This document shows positions 31,749-41,292 of a stretch of 64,000 nt of DNA, piece after piece. The DNA is taken from contig NZ_LMMA01000034.1 in the NCBI RefSeq assembly GCF_001422725.1, positions 242,452 to 306,451 on the forward strand, written 5' to 3'. The first letter of the stretch is position 1. The number at the start of each line of letters is the position of its first letter. This stretch comes from Flavobacterium sp. Leaf82 (GTDB lineage Bacteria > Bacteroidota > Bacteroidia > Flavobacteriales > Flavobacteriaceae). The notes under the pieces were generated by a model. That model was not told where the DNA came from and searched no databases. It saw only the letters and a list, made by a program, of their open reading frames with translations. The position numbers were made by a program, and so were the translations under genes.

Positions 31749-34337
31749 TTATTTCTTTATAAACTTCAAACTTGAACTTCCTTTATCTGATTTTACTGTT
31801 ATAAAATAATTACCAGTTCTAAGCTTTGATACATCAATGCTGGAAACCGTTTGCGCATTAGGAACTGCTATTACAACTTGACCTAAAATATCATAAATCG
31901 CCAAAGATTGTATTGTTATATCCTCTTTTGTATTGAAATTTAAAATATCACTTACAGGATTTGGATACAAAGTAAAATAATTAGAAAACTCGAAATCAGA
32001 CGTTTTTAATGTAGTTTCAAATTTTGAAGTAGCTTTGTTGGTTAAAATTGGAAAATTATAATCAAAATAAATATTTGCCTCGTTTGCAAAAGTGTCTCCC
32101 GCTTTTAATGTTGGTTTTGTTTTAATTTTAAAAGCTACATAACCATCATTATTGGCATCATCAAAAGGAAGATTGATATTCTCAAAAATGAATTCTACTT
32201 TGTTTCCATCTGAAATTTTAGTTACAAATGAATGACTTGAGCTTGTTGGAACTAAAGTTGAAATATCAAACTTAGACAAATCAATTAGATCTTTTACAAC
32301 AACATTTTGAGCCTGATATGTTCCTGTATTTTCAAAGCGAACGATGTAATGAACATACTCGCCTATTAAATTTGACGTAATAACAGAACCTTCAAGACAA
32401 GTTTTATCGTTTGGATCATAAGAACCTACAACGGTTTGGTCAAAAGTAAATGTATTATCTAATGTGTTTTCGTCTGTACTTGCAGATGTTATGGTTGCGA
32501 GATACGACACAATATTTCCGATATTTAGCGCAGGAACTTCTGTTGGAGCATTTAATTTAAAGGTAACATTAATTTCTTTAGATTCAAAAGGTTTCAAGGA
32601 TGTAAAATTCCATGACAAACTATTTGTTGTTTGAGTAGCAACAACCGGATTTGCAGTAATTAAATCTAAAACTGAATCATGAAAAGCTAGATTTACAACG
32701 CCAGATTGCGTTGTATTTCCTTTGTTTTTATAAATAATTTTGAAAACAGAATTAAATCCTGGTCTTCCCGGAACAATTTGCAAAATTGAAACTTCCAGAT
32801 CTGGATGAACGCCATTTGGTGTTATGCAAAAATCCTGATTTAGCGGACTTGCTTGTGCTGGAAAGCTAACGTTTAAAGTAGATGGAGAAATATTAAAGTA
32901 AGTTGAATTTTCTAAAACCGGTGTTATTGTATGCGTACCGGCAGGAAAAGAAATTGAATAATTTCCGTTTGCATTCGATATAAAACTTGCAGTATTTATA
33001 CCATCAGATAAATTAAATTTTAAATTTGGCGAACTTGAGTCTAAAGCATCACAGCCATTATTATCCATATCAACTTTATTAATTCCCAAAACGGTATAAT
33101 ACGTTCCAACTGGTTTAAACGAACAATATGCATTTACATTACAATTGGTATAGCCGTATTTGTCTACTAATATTTGAATATCACTTATTTGGCTTTCGTC
33201 AGCACAAACATATTGTAAATTAGGGTTTTGAGAGAAGTCAAGCAATTTTGCTTCATTGCTTCCGTTTCTAATCAATAAAGAGGTAAGCTGATTTTGATAA
33301 CAGCTAAATTGCTCAATATTTTTTAAATCACTTAAATCTAATGTTTTAAGTTCGTTATGATAACATTCTAAATTTGTTAGACTGGTTAAGCCCGTTAAAT
33401 TTATTGCTGCTAATTTATTATAACCGCATTTTATACTTTTAAGATTTGTTAACCCGTTTACGTTTAATTCTGTTAATTGATTATTAGTACAATTTAAGAA
33501 ATCAAGGCTTACTAAACCTGCTAAATTTAATGAAGGAATAAAATTTCCGTCACAATAAAGCTCATTTAATTTTACTAATCCGTTCACGTTCAAGCCTGTT
33601 AATTGATTAGAATAACAAAGTAAACTAACTAAATTAACTAAACCGCTCACATTTAAATTAGGTAATTTATTCATTTGACATGATAAACTCGTAATATTTG
33701 TTGATCCGGTAACGTTCAATGACGTTAATAAATTTCCGCCACAACCCAAACCTTTAAGATTTGGTAACCCACTCGCGTCCAGTGTTTGCAATTGATTGCT
33801 GTTGCATTGCAAATTTTTAAGACTAACTAATCCAGCTACATTTATTGATGTTAGTTTGTTATTAGTACAAAAAAGATCTGTTAGATTTATTGCTCCAACT
33901 GTACTTAATGAAGTTAGATTCTTATTACCTGTAACATAAAGTTCTTTTAAATTTGTCGATCCATCAAGTACTAATGTAGTAAGGTTTGAATTGTCAATGT
34001 TAAAATAAGTATTACTTTGAATATTAGAATAATTTAGATAAGTAAGTTTCTTTAATAAATTAAAATCAATTCTGTTAAATATTGGATTGTTGCTACAATT
34101 TAAATACTCTAAATTGGTAAAATTTTCTAATCCGCTCAAAGAGCTAATGTTTGAATTGCTCAGATCTAAAAAAGGGACACTTAATGCTTCACTAATTTCA
34201 ATTTCGAAATTTGAGTTTTTGTCAATATTCATAGATATCAACTTCATTTTAAGATTGATATCAGGAATACTAATAACCTGAGCGCTTAAAACATTAAAAA
34301 AGAACAGAATAGGAACTAAAAAGTATATTTTCTTCAT
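31749..34337 (-). CDS. T9SS cargo protein with EF-hand-like loop and leucine-rich repeats, paralogue 2
   Basis: An 862-residue protein of the same design as 28864-31611. After the signal peptide (cleavage near VLSAQ) comes ISIPDINLKMKLI and the loop DKNSNFEIEISE (residues 39-50). About 14 regular LRRs follow (NVSGLVNLVSLLCYSNQLTG type), more uniform than in paralogue 1, ending at NLQYVCADESQISDI. The C-terminal half (YDPNDKTCLEGSVIT, DLSKFDISTLVPTSSSHSFV) and the T9SS sorting domain are nearly identical to the other two paralogues. It has its own promoter and terminator. Confidence 0.88.
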   Translation of the reverse strand: MKKIYFLVPILFFFNVLSAQVISIPDINLKMKLISMNIDKNSNFEIEISEALSVPFLDLSNSNISSLSGLENFTNLEYLNCSNNPIFNRIDFNLLKKLTYLNYSNIQSNTYFNIDNSNLTTLVLDGSTNLKELYVTGNKNLTSLSTVGAINLTDLFCTNNKLTSINVAGLVSLKNLQCNSNQLQTLDASGLPNLKGLGCGGNLLTSLNVTGSTNITSLSCQMNKLPNLNVSGLVNLVSLLCYSNQLTGLNVNGLVKLNELYCDGNFIPSLNLAGLVSLDFLNCTNNQLTELNVNGLTNLKSIKCGYNKLAAINLTGLTSLTNLECYHNELKTLDLSDLKNIEQFSCYQNQLTSLLIRNGSNEAKLLDFSQNPNLQYVCADESQISDIQILVDKYGYTNCNVNAYCSFKPVGTYYTVLGINKVDMDNNGCDALDSSSPNLKFNLSDGINTASFISNANGNYSISFPAGTHTITPVLENSTYFNISPSTLNVSFPAQASPLNQDFCITPNGVHPDLEVSILQIVPGRPGFNSVFKIIYKNKGNTTQSGVVNLAFHDSVLDLITANPVVATQTTNSLSWNFTSLKPFESKEINVTFKLNAPTEVPALNIGNIVSYLATITSASTDENTLDNTFTFDQTVVGSYDPNDKTCLEGSVITSNLIGEYVHYIVRFENTGTYQAQNVVVKDLIDLSKFDISTLVPTSSSHSFVTKISDGNKVEFIFENINLPFDDANNDGYVAFKIKTKPTLKAGDTFANEANIYFDYNFPILTNKATSKFETTLKTSDFEFSNYFTLYPNPVSDILNFNTKEDITIQSLAIYDILGQVVIAVPNAQTVSSIDVSKLRTGNYFITVKSDKGSSSLKFIKK

Positions 34338-34354
34338 ATAGATTAATTTTACTA

Positions 34355-34384
34355 CAAAAATAACTTTTTAAGAGAATAATACAA
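34355..34384 (-). promoter_or_regulatory. Promoter of LRR cargo gene 2
   Basis: On the minus strand TTG (34384-34382), 19 bases, TATTTTTG (34362-34355), as in paralogues 1 and 3. Confidence 0.75.
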
Positions 34385-34428
34385 CTTTATTTGTTAAATT
34401 TTGTTAAAACTAAATCTTTAAAACAAAA

Positions 34429-34453
34429 AAAGTCCCACAGTAAGTGGGACTTT
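34429..34453 (-). terminator. Terminator of LRR cargo gene 3
   Basis: AAAGTCCCAC (34429-34438) pairs with GTGGGACTTT (34444-34453) around a five-base loop, with a T run on the minus strand. Confidence 0.85.
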
Positions 34454-34473
34454 ATATTTGAAATATATGAAAA

Positions 34474-37400
34474 TTATTTCTTGATAAACTTTATACTTGA
34501 ACTTCCTTTATCTGATTTTACTTTTATAAAATAATTTCCAGTTCTAAGCTTCGATACATCAATGTTAGAAACCGTTTGCGCATTAGGAATTGCAATAACA
34601 ACTTGCCCCAAAATGTCATAAATGGTTAACGATTTTATCTCTATATCTTTTGTCGTATTGATATTTAAAATATCACTTGTAGGATTTGGATACAAAATGA
34701 AATAATTAGAAAACACAAAATCAGACGTTCCTAATGTAGTTTCAAATTTTGAAGTAGCTTTATTGGTTAAAATTGGAAAATTATAATCAAAATAAATATT
34801 TGCCTCGTTTTCAAACGTATCTCCCACTTTTAATGTTGGTTTTGTCTTGATTTTAAAAGCGATATAACCATCATTATTGGCATCATCAAAAGGAAGATTG
34901 ATATTCTCAAAAATGAATTCTACTTTATTTCCTTCTGATATTTTAATTACAAAGGAATGGCTTGAACTGGTTGGAACTAAACTTGAAATATCAAATTTAG
35001 ATAAATCAATCATATCTTTTATAACGATGTTTTGTGCAGCATAGGTTCCTGTATTCTCAAAGCGGATCATGTAATGTACATACTCGCCTATCAAACTTGG
35101 CGTGATAACGGAACCTTCTAAACAAGTTTTATCGTTTGGATCATAAGAACCAACAACAGTTTGATTTAAAGTAAATGTATTATCAATTGGAGTTTCGTCT
35201 GTTACAGCGCCTTCTATTGTTGTTTTAAATTTTAATATATCTCCAATATTTAATGCTGGTCTTTCTATTGGAGAATTTGCATTTACAGTAAATTTAATTT
35301 CGCGAGTTTCATATGGGAATAAATTAACAAAATTCCAAGATAAATTATTAAAGGAATTAGTCACCGATATTGGTTTTGCTGTAACGAAATCTAAAACAGC
35401 ATCATCAAAACTTAAATTAACTGAGCCAGATTGCGTAGTATTTCCTTTATTTTTATAGATAATTTTATATGTAGCGTTAAAACCCGGTCTTGCAGGTTCT
35501 AATGGCAATAAAACAACTTCTAAATCTGGATGAACACCGTTTGCAGTAATACAAAAATCTTGAGTAAATGGACTCGATTCTGTTGGAAAAGTAACTTTAA
35601 CTGTTGTTGGATAAACATTAAAATACGCTGGGTTTTCTAGTATTGGAGTAACATCATAAGATCCCGATTTAACATAATAATTGTAATCACCATTTTCATC
35701 AGATGCAGAACTGTTTGTTATAGTTTGACTTGCAATATTAACTTTCATATTTTGAAATTTAATATCTCCATTGTCACATCCATTATTATTTAAATCTAAT
35801 CTATTATTTCCTTTAATTGCATAAAACTTACCTCCTGGTTTAAATGTACAATACGAATTAACATTACAATCTTTCATATTTGCTGATAAAAGTTGTGACT
35901 GTATAGCTGCGATTTGAGATTCGTCAGCACAAATGTATTTTAAATTGGGATTTTGAGTAATATAAAGTCGATCTTCATTTATTCCATTTTTTATCATTAA
36001 TGATGACAATTGGTTTCCTGAACAGTCAAGATGCGATAATTCGGTTAAATTGCTAAGATCCAAAGATGTTAAACTATTTGTAGAACAAATAAGTCGTTGA
36101 ATTTTTGTTAAACCACTTATATTTAATGAAGTTAAGCCATTAATCTGACATTGAATGGAAGTTAATTTTGATAAATTACTAACGTTAAGCAATTTAATTT
36201 TATTCATATAACAATCTAATACTCCAAGATTCACAAAATATTCAATTCCAAGCAAAGAAGAAATATTACTTTCATTCAACGTCAAAGAATAAACATTGAA
36301 TGCTTCGCTTAATTGTATTTCTTTATCATTATTAGCATCAATTTTAAAATAAGAACCAGATAAATTCCTTGCCACATAATTTTGATTAGTTGCAGATAAT
36401 AATTTTGCTTTAAAAATTGGATCTGGAATATTAATAATTGCATCACTGCAAGCACCTAAGCAGCTACAACTAGAATCTAATAAGACATTATTTAAACCAC
36501 TTAAATCTATGCTTTTTTGAATAACATTAAAATCTATAATATCTGCACAAATATGTTTAAGATTTAAATTTCCAATTATGTCTAATTTTATCAAATCCTG
36601 ATTAGGATTATTATTTTTAATAAAAATATCGGTTAAAATATTATTATATCCACAATTTAATTCTTTTAGATTAGGTAAATAGGAAACATCTACTTTTGAA
36701 AGCTTTGTACTTTGACATTCAAGTTTTTGCAAATTATTTAACCCCGTTAAATCAAAAATTGATATTGGATTTGCAGAAAAGTTAAGCGTTTGCAAATTTA
36801 CAAATGGTAAAAAAGTAAAAGAGGTAATTTTATTTCCGGAAAAATTTAAATCAATTAAATTTGTTGTAGAACCAGTGTTTAAATAAGCTATGTTATTATT
36901 ACTGCATTTAATGGATTTTATGTTTGTACCGTTTAATAAATCTAAAGATGTAATAGCATTGTTTGAGCAATCAATAGTTAATAAATTAGAGGAGTTTTTC
37001 ATTTGAAAAACAGATAAATATTGATTTATATTACATTTAACACTGCTAAGATTTGTAAGTCCATTTGCATACAAACCGGACAAATTATGATTATTATTAA
37101 CATTTAAAGTCTTTAAGTTAACTAAATCATCCATTTTTAATGTTGAAAAACTACTGTTCCATTCTACAGTCAAATCTTCTAAATTAACCAAACTGGTTAA
37201 ATCTATTGTTCCTCCAATTTGAGTGCTAACAATAGTTAAACTTTTTAAGTTGGTAAAATACTTGATTGTATTAATTGATTTCACATTTGAAGCTATGCTC
37301 ATTTTAGTTACTTGTAATGCTTCAGAAAATTGAATTTCACCATCAAAGTTTAAATCAATAGTTGTATTACTTAAAATAGAATTTTTAAAATTTTCATCAT

Positions 37401-38154
37401 CAAAACATATGGTTCCTGCTGCACATTGAGGTAAAGCACAAGAATTTACTACTGTAACATTAGAAATTCCATATTCTGCTAATTTATTTTGAATTAATGA
37501 AATATCACTTTGATATGCACAAATAGAGTTTAAATTTAAATTATTATTAAACTCCAGAGAACTAAAAACGTTATATAGACGATTTAAAAATAAAGTTGAA
37601 ATGTTATTATTTGAACAGTTTAAATTAGTTAATGCGTTTGTATCTGAAAAATACAGTGTAGTGAAATTATTATAACTACAATTAACGTTAGCGATATTAT
37701 TGGTATTATCTCTTTTTATAAAATTCAATTGATTATTAGAACAATCAAGAGTTGATAAAGAAGTTAGATAAGTTAAAAGCAAAGATTTTAATTGTAAATT
37801 ATTATTTATTTTTAAAATCTTTAATGAACCAAAATAGGAAAGGCTTATTTTAGTTAAAGAAGTATTTTTAATACTCAAGTTTTTCAATCCTGAAAAATTA
37901 TTAGAATCAAAACCTTCTAAAGAGCTAATATTTCCATCCAAATATAGATTGTTAATTACACTAGCTTCATTATAATCAATCTCATTATCATTATTAGTAT
38001 CAGCATCACTATCGGCTATACCATCATTATTATTGTCGACACAATTTGTAGAAATCAAAATATTTTTTAAAACCGCATCAGGAAAATTAATAACCTGCGC
38101 ACTCAAACCGTTAAAAAAGCATAAAGCTGTAACTAAAAAGTAAAGTTTCTTCAT
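34474..38154 (-). CDS. T9SS cargo protein with three EF-hand/LRR modules, paralogue 3
   Basis: A 1226-residue protein, the largest of the three paralogues. Its N-terminal two thirds is a triple module. Each module begins with an I.FPD/FDDENFK/IPDPIFK segment, has a calcium-loop-like motif (DTNNDNEIDYNE at 52-63, DLNFDGEIQFSE at 267-278, DANNDKEIQLSE at 606-617), continues as 21-residue LRRs and ends with a short Cys-containing cap (ICAYQSDI, HICADIIDF, YICADESQIAAI). From about residue 770 come the shared beta domains with YDPNDKTCLEG. The final 80 residues are the T9SS type A sorting domain (YFILYPNPTSDIL). Signal peptide cleavage is near GLSAQ. Likely a surface adhesin stabilised by Ca2+. 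Confidence 0.88.
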   Translation of the reverse strand: MKKLYFLVTALCFFNGLSAQVINFPDAVLKNILISTNCVDNNNDGIADSDADTNNDNEIDYNEASVINNLYLDGNISSLEGFDSNNFSGLKNLSIKNTSLTKISLSYFGSLKILKINNNLQLKSLLLTYLTSLSTLDCSNNQLNFIKRDNTNNIANVNCSYNNFTTLYFSDTNALTNLNCSNNNISTLFLNRLYNVFSSLEFNNNLNLNSICAYQSDISLIQNKLAEYGISNVTVVNSCALPQCAAGTICFDDENFKNSILSNTTIDLNFDGEIQFSEALQVTKMSIASNVKSINTIKYFTNLKSLTIVSTQIGGTIDLTSLVNLEDLTVEWNSSFSTLKMDDLVNLKTLNVNNNHNLSGLYANGLTNLSSVKCNINQYLSVFQMKNSSNLLTIDCSNNAITSLDLLNGTNIKSIKCSNNNIAYLNTGSTTNLIDLNFSGNKITSFTFLPFVNLQTLNFSANPISIFDLTGLNNLQKLECQSTKLSKVDVSYLPNLKELNCGYNNILTDIFIKNNNPNQDLIKLDIIGNLNLKHICADIIDFNVIQKSIDLSGLNNVLLDSSCSCLGACSDAIINIPDPIFKAKLLSATNQNYVARNLSGSYFKIDANNDKEIQLSEAFNVYSLTLNESNISSLLGIEYFVNLGVLDCYMNKIKLLNVSNLSKLTSIQCQINGLTSLNISGLTKIQRLICSTNSLTSLDLSNLTELSHLDCSGNQLSSLMIKNGINEDRLYITQNPNLKYICADESQIAAIQSQLLSANMKDCNVNSYCTFKPGGKFYAIKGNNRLDLNNNGCDNGDIKFQNMKVNIASQTITNSSASDENGDYNYYVKSGSYDVTPILENPAYFNVYPTTVKVTFPTESSPFTQDFCITANGVHPDLEVVLLPLEPARPGFNATYKIIYKNKGNTTQSGSVNLSFDDAVLDFVTAKPISVTNSFNNLSWNFVNLFPYETREIKFTVNANSPIERPALNIGDILKFKTTIEGAVTDETPIDNTFTLNQTVVGSYDPNDKTCLEGSVITPSLIGEYVHYMIRFENTGTYAAQNIVIKDMIDLSKFDISSLVPTSSSHSFVIKISEGNKVEFIFENINLPFDDANNDGYIAFKIKTKPTLKVGDTFENEANIYFDYNFPILTNKATSKFETTLGTSDFVFSNYFILYPNPTSDILNINTTKDIEIKSLTIYDILGQVVIAIPNAQTVSNIDVSKLRTGNYFIKVKSDKGSSSIKFIKK

Positions 38155-38171
38155 ATGTTTATATTTTCAAA

Positions 38172-38201
38172 CAAAAATAACTTTTTAAAATAATAACACA
38201 A
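38172..38201 (-). promoter_or_regulatory. Promoter of LRR cargo gene 3
   Basis: On the minus strand TTG (38201-38199), 19 bases, TATTTTTG (38179-38172), as in paralogues 1 and 2. Confidence 0.75.
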
Positions 38202-38246
38202 CTTTATTTGTTAAAATATCTTAAAATTAAAAACATAAAGCAAAAA

Positions 38247-38272
38247 AAAGTCCCACATTGCTGTGGGACTTT
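38247..38272 (-). terminator. Terminator of rpsA
   Basis: AAAGTCCCACA (38247-38257) pairs perfectly with TGTGGGACTTT (38262-38272) around TTGC. A T run follows on the minus strand. Confidence 0.85.
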
Positions 38273-38293
38273 CTATTTAGAGAAAACTAAGAA

Positions 38294-40072
38294 TTATTTT
38301 TTCTCAGTTTTTTCCATTTTAGCTTTCAATGCAGCTAATACATCATTGTTATCTCCTAAAGTTGCAGCTGGTGCATTTGTAGAAGAGTTAGATGAAGTAT
38401 TTTCAGTTGCAGCTTTCACGTTTTTCTCTTCTTCTTCACGGAAGATAGCAGTGTGAGAAGCAACTACTCTTTTGAATTCTTTGTTAAATTCGATTACTTT
38501 GAAATCAGCAGTATCACCTTTTTTCAATTTCTTTCCGTCTTCTTTTTCAAGGTGACGAGTAGGAATGAAAGCAACGATATCATCTCCGAATTCTACAGTA
38601 GCTCCTTTGTCAACGATTTCAGAAATTTCACCATTGTGGATAGTTCCTACAGCGAAAGAATCTTCGTATTGATCCCAAGGATTAGCAGTAGTTTGTTTGT
38701 GACCTAAAGATAATTTACGTCCTTCAACATCTAATTCTAATACAACTACATCAAGTTTTTCACCAACATTTACAAATTCAGATGGGTGTTTGATTTTCTT
38801 AGTCCAAGAAAGGTCAGAAATGTAGATTAATCCATCAATTCCTTCTTCTAATTCTACGAAAATACCAAAGTTTGTAAAGTTTCTAACGATACCTGTATGT
38901 TTAGAACCTACTGGGTATTTAGAAGTGATATCAGTCCATGGATCTTGAGTCAATTGTTTGATACCTAATGACATTTTACGGTCATCTCTATCTAAAGTTA
39001 AGATAACAGCTTCAACAACATCTCCAACTTTTACGAAATCCTGAGCAGAACGTAAATGAGTAGACCATGACATTTCAGAAACGTGAATTAAACCTTCAAC
39101 ACCTTCTGCAACTTCGATAAATGCACCGTAATCAGCGATTACAACTACTTTACCTTTTACTTTATCACCAATAGTTAAATTAGCATCTAAAGCATCCCAT
39201 GGGTGAGCGTTTAATTGTTTCAATCCTAATTGAATTCTTGTTTTCTCATCATCGAAATCAAGGATTACAACGTTTAATTTTTGGTCTAATTCAAGAACTT
39301 CACTTGGGTGGTTGATTCTACTCCAAGAAAGGTCAGTAATGTGAATTAATCCGTCAACACCACCTAAGTCAATAAACACACCATAAGAAGTAATGTTTTT
39401 AACAACACCTTCTAATACTTGTCCTTTTTGTAATTGACCGATGATTTCTTTTTTCTGTACTTCAATATCAGCTTCGATAAGAGCTTTGTGAGATACAACA
39501 ACGTTTTTGAATTCGTGGTTAATTTTTACCACTTTGAATTCCATCATTTTGTTTACGTATACATCGTAGTCTCTAATTGGCTTAACGTCAATTTGAGATC
39601 CTGGTAAGAAAGCTTCAATTCCGAAAACGTCAACGATCATACCACCTTTAGTTCTGCATTTTACAAAACCATTAACGATTTCTCCTGTTTCGTTTGCAGA
39701 AATAACTCTATCCCATGATTTAATAGTACGTGCTTTTCTGTGAGATAATACTAATTGACCTGTTTTATCCTCACGGATGTCGATTAATACTTCTACTTTG
39801 TCACCTACTTTTAAGTTTGGGTTGTAACGGAATTCGTTTAAAGAAATAACACCTTCCGATTTTGCGTTGATATCAACGATAACGTCTCTATCTGTAATTC
39901 TAACAACTACACCTTCAACTACTTCTTCTTGGTCTGTAGCGATGAAAGTTTTTGATACTAAGTCTTCGAATTCTTGTAAGTTTTTCTCATCTACTGCATC
40001 GATACCTTCTTCGAAGTTATGCCAGTTAAAATTTGCTAAAAACTCTTCTTGTGATTTTAATTGTTCAGACAT
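38294..40072 (-). CDS. rpsA: 30S ribosomal protein S1
   Basis: A 592-residue protein of repeated S1 RNA-binding (OB-fold) domains, each with the pattern G.V..I..YG.FV.L..GVDGLIHIT/SD.SW (for example YGVFIDLGGVDGLIHITDLS and YGAFIEVAEGVEGLIHVSEM). At least five full repeats are visible plus more diverged N-terminal ones, as in other Bacteroidota S1 proteins. S1 binds mRNA on the small subunit and aids initiation. The C-terminus is a low-complexity Asn/Ser/Ala stretch ending in a Lys-rich tail. A promoter lies at 40191-40220. Confidence 0.96.
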   Translation of the reverse strand: MSEQLKSQEEFLANFNWHNFEEGIDAVDEKNLQEFEDLVSKTFIATDQEEVVEGVVVRITDRDVIVDINAKSEGVISLNEFRYNPNLKVGDKVEVLIDIREDKTGQLVLSHRKARTIKSWDRVISANETGEIVNGFVKCRTKGGMIVDVFGIEAFLPGSQIDVKPIRDYDVYVNKMMEFKVVKINHEFKNVVVSHKALIEADIEVQKKEIIGQLQKGQVLEGVVKNITSYGVFIDLGGVDGLIHITDLSWSRINHPSEVLELDQKLNVVILDFDDEKTRIQLGLKQLNAHPWDALDANLTIGDKVKGKVVVIADYGAFIEVAEGVEGLIHVSEMSWSTHLRSAQDFVKVGDVVEAVILTLDRDDRKMSLGIKQLTQDPWTDITSKYPVGSKHTGIVRNFTNFGIFVELEEGIDGLIYISDLSWTKKIKHPSEFVNVGEKLDVVVLELDVEGRKLSLGHKQTTANPWDQYEDSFAVGTIHNGEISEIVDKGATVEFGDDIVAFIPTRHLEKEDGKKLKKGDTADFKVIEFNKEFKRVVASHTAIFREEEEKNVKAATENTSSNSSTNAPAATLGDNNDVLAALKAKMEKTEKK

Positions 40073-40190
40073 GCTGATAAAAAATTTGTATTCTGCTTTT
40101 CTCGAGTTTCATAAAGCGATAGAAAAAACAGAAGTTGTTTTACATAAATAGTTGATACCTAATGGAAACTCTTCTCTGCCAAAAGGTTTG

Positions 40191-40220
40191 CAAAATTAAT
40201 ACATTTATTTGTAATAGCAA
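40191..40220 (-). promoter_or_regulatory. Promoter of rpsA with long leader
   Basis: On the minus strand TTG (40220-40218), a 19-base spacer and TAATTTTG (40198-40191). Transcription from about 40184 would give a 5' leader of roughly 110 bases before the ATG at 40072, room for autoregulation by S1. Confidence 0.7.
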
Positions 40221-40277
40221 AACAATTCTATATGATAATCAGCTAATTGCTCAGGAGCAGCAAATTTAAGGGTTTTC

Positions 40278-40366
40278 AAAGCCTGAAGTCCCGCTTTCGC
40301 TCCTATCTTTTATGAATCCCGAAGCCTCGGGACACCATAAAAGGATAACCGCTCTATCGGGGCTAG
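40278..40366 (-). ncRNA. Repeated structured intergenic element, copy 3 (Flavo-1-like?)
   Basis: Read on the minus strand: CTAGCCCCGAT, AGCGG, TATCCTTTTATGG, an inner hairpin TCCCGA/TCGGGA, CATAAAAGATA, GGAGCGAAAGCGGGACTTC. ATCCTTTTATG and CATAAAAGAT form the main stem, as in copy 2, while the inner loop has a different sequence. TAGCCCC can also pair with the terminal GCGGGA. It occupies most of the gap between rpsA and the next gene; nothing else is seen there. Confidence 0.6.
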
Positions 40367-40473
40367 ATAAGAGGTTTTGTATTTTTATTGGACTTACTAT
40401 TCTTAGCTGCATTCTGTAAAAGTTTAAAACCTAAATATGTAAAGACTTTTGGTTGTCACAAAAACAAAACTTC

Positions 40474-41193
40474 TCAATTTACAAAATAATAGATAAGTCC
40501 TAAAACAACGATACAAAACACAGCTGCCATAATTCTAACCCGTTTCTGTTGACGATAATCAATACTATAATCTTCAGGATTGATATAATGATTGGTAAAA
40601 ATGATGGGATCAACAGTAATATCAGGTCTATAATGAGCAACTCCTAACATAAATGTTCTGATCAATTCTAATCGATTTGCATAAAACATGGCAAAAAAAT
40701 GCCTTCCTAAAAATGCATCGTTATGAACGGTTACTTTATCATCAATTAAAACGGGCCAATAAAACTGATCATAAAATGATTTCATTGGTGTAATAGAAGT
40801 CACATCGTATTTTGGAGGTTCAAAAACATGCTCTAGTTTTTCTCTTTTTGCAAAACTGCTCCAAGGTACTTCTTTGACAATTTTGCTATTGAATTTATTC
40901 AAATACCGAATTCCTTTTTCGTCTATTATAGTAGTTGTAGACATTTTTTTTCTTGAATAAACCAACAATACTACTATACCGGCTAAAGCAATAAAAAATA
41001 TTAAAAACAAAAAGACAGATGCTATAACATCTAACCCTATATCTTCTGGAGAAGTAAAAAGCATAAACACAATCCCTGCAACGAAAAAAAGAACAAAAAA
41101 TACCCAAAATAAGCCAAATATAAAATTTAGAAATAACATTGGTTTTGAACTAATAGCTCTAAAAGGCGGAATTATTTTTTGTTGGCTTTGCAT
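40474..41193 (-). CDS. Membrane protein of unknown function
   Basis: A 239-residue protein. Two membrane helices lie at about 20-45 and 55-80 and a third at the C-terminus (MAAVFCIVVLGLIYYFV). The soluble middle (about 85-205) has a PH-like pattern (TTTIIDEKGIRYLNKFNSKI, VPWSSFAKREK) seen in YcxB/PH-type membrane proteins, though the match is weak. It does not look co-transcribed with its neighbours: the element at 40278-40366 lies downstream and a terminator lies upstream. I do not recognise a named family. Confidence 0.75.
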   Translation of the reverse strand: MQSQQKIIPPFRAISSKPMLFLNFIFGLFWVFFVLFFVAGIVFMLFTSPEDIGLDVIASVFLFLIFFIALAGIVVLLVYSRKKMSTTTIIDEKGIRYLNKFNSKIVKEVPWSSFAKREKLEHVFEPPKYDVTSITPMKSFYDQFYWPVLIDDKVTVHNDAFLGRHFFAMFYANRLELIRTFMLGVAHYRPDITVDPIIFTNHYINPEDYSIDYRQQKRVRIMAAVFCIVVLGLIYYFVN

Positions 41194-41240
41194 ATTGTAC
41201 TATTACATGAATAATCAAATATACATATAAACTAAAAAAG

Positions 41241-41276
41241 AAAATCCCGTTTTCAATAAATCGAAAACGGGATTTT
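41241..41276 (-). terminator. Terminator of the NupG-like gene
   Basis: A perfect 14-bp stem AAAATCCCGTTTTC (41241-41254) with its complement (41263-41276) encloses an eight-base loop. A/T runs on both sides suit termination of the minus-strand transporter gene. Confidence 0.85.
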
Positions 41277-41292
41277 ATATCTAAATAGGTCA

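Noticed and set aside
28864..38154. Repetitive DNA considered as a CRISPR array or tandem repeat locus
   Set aside because: The periodicity is 63 bases and in frame, reflecting 21-residue LRRs; there are no identical direct repeats with unique spacers.
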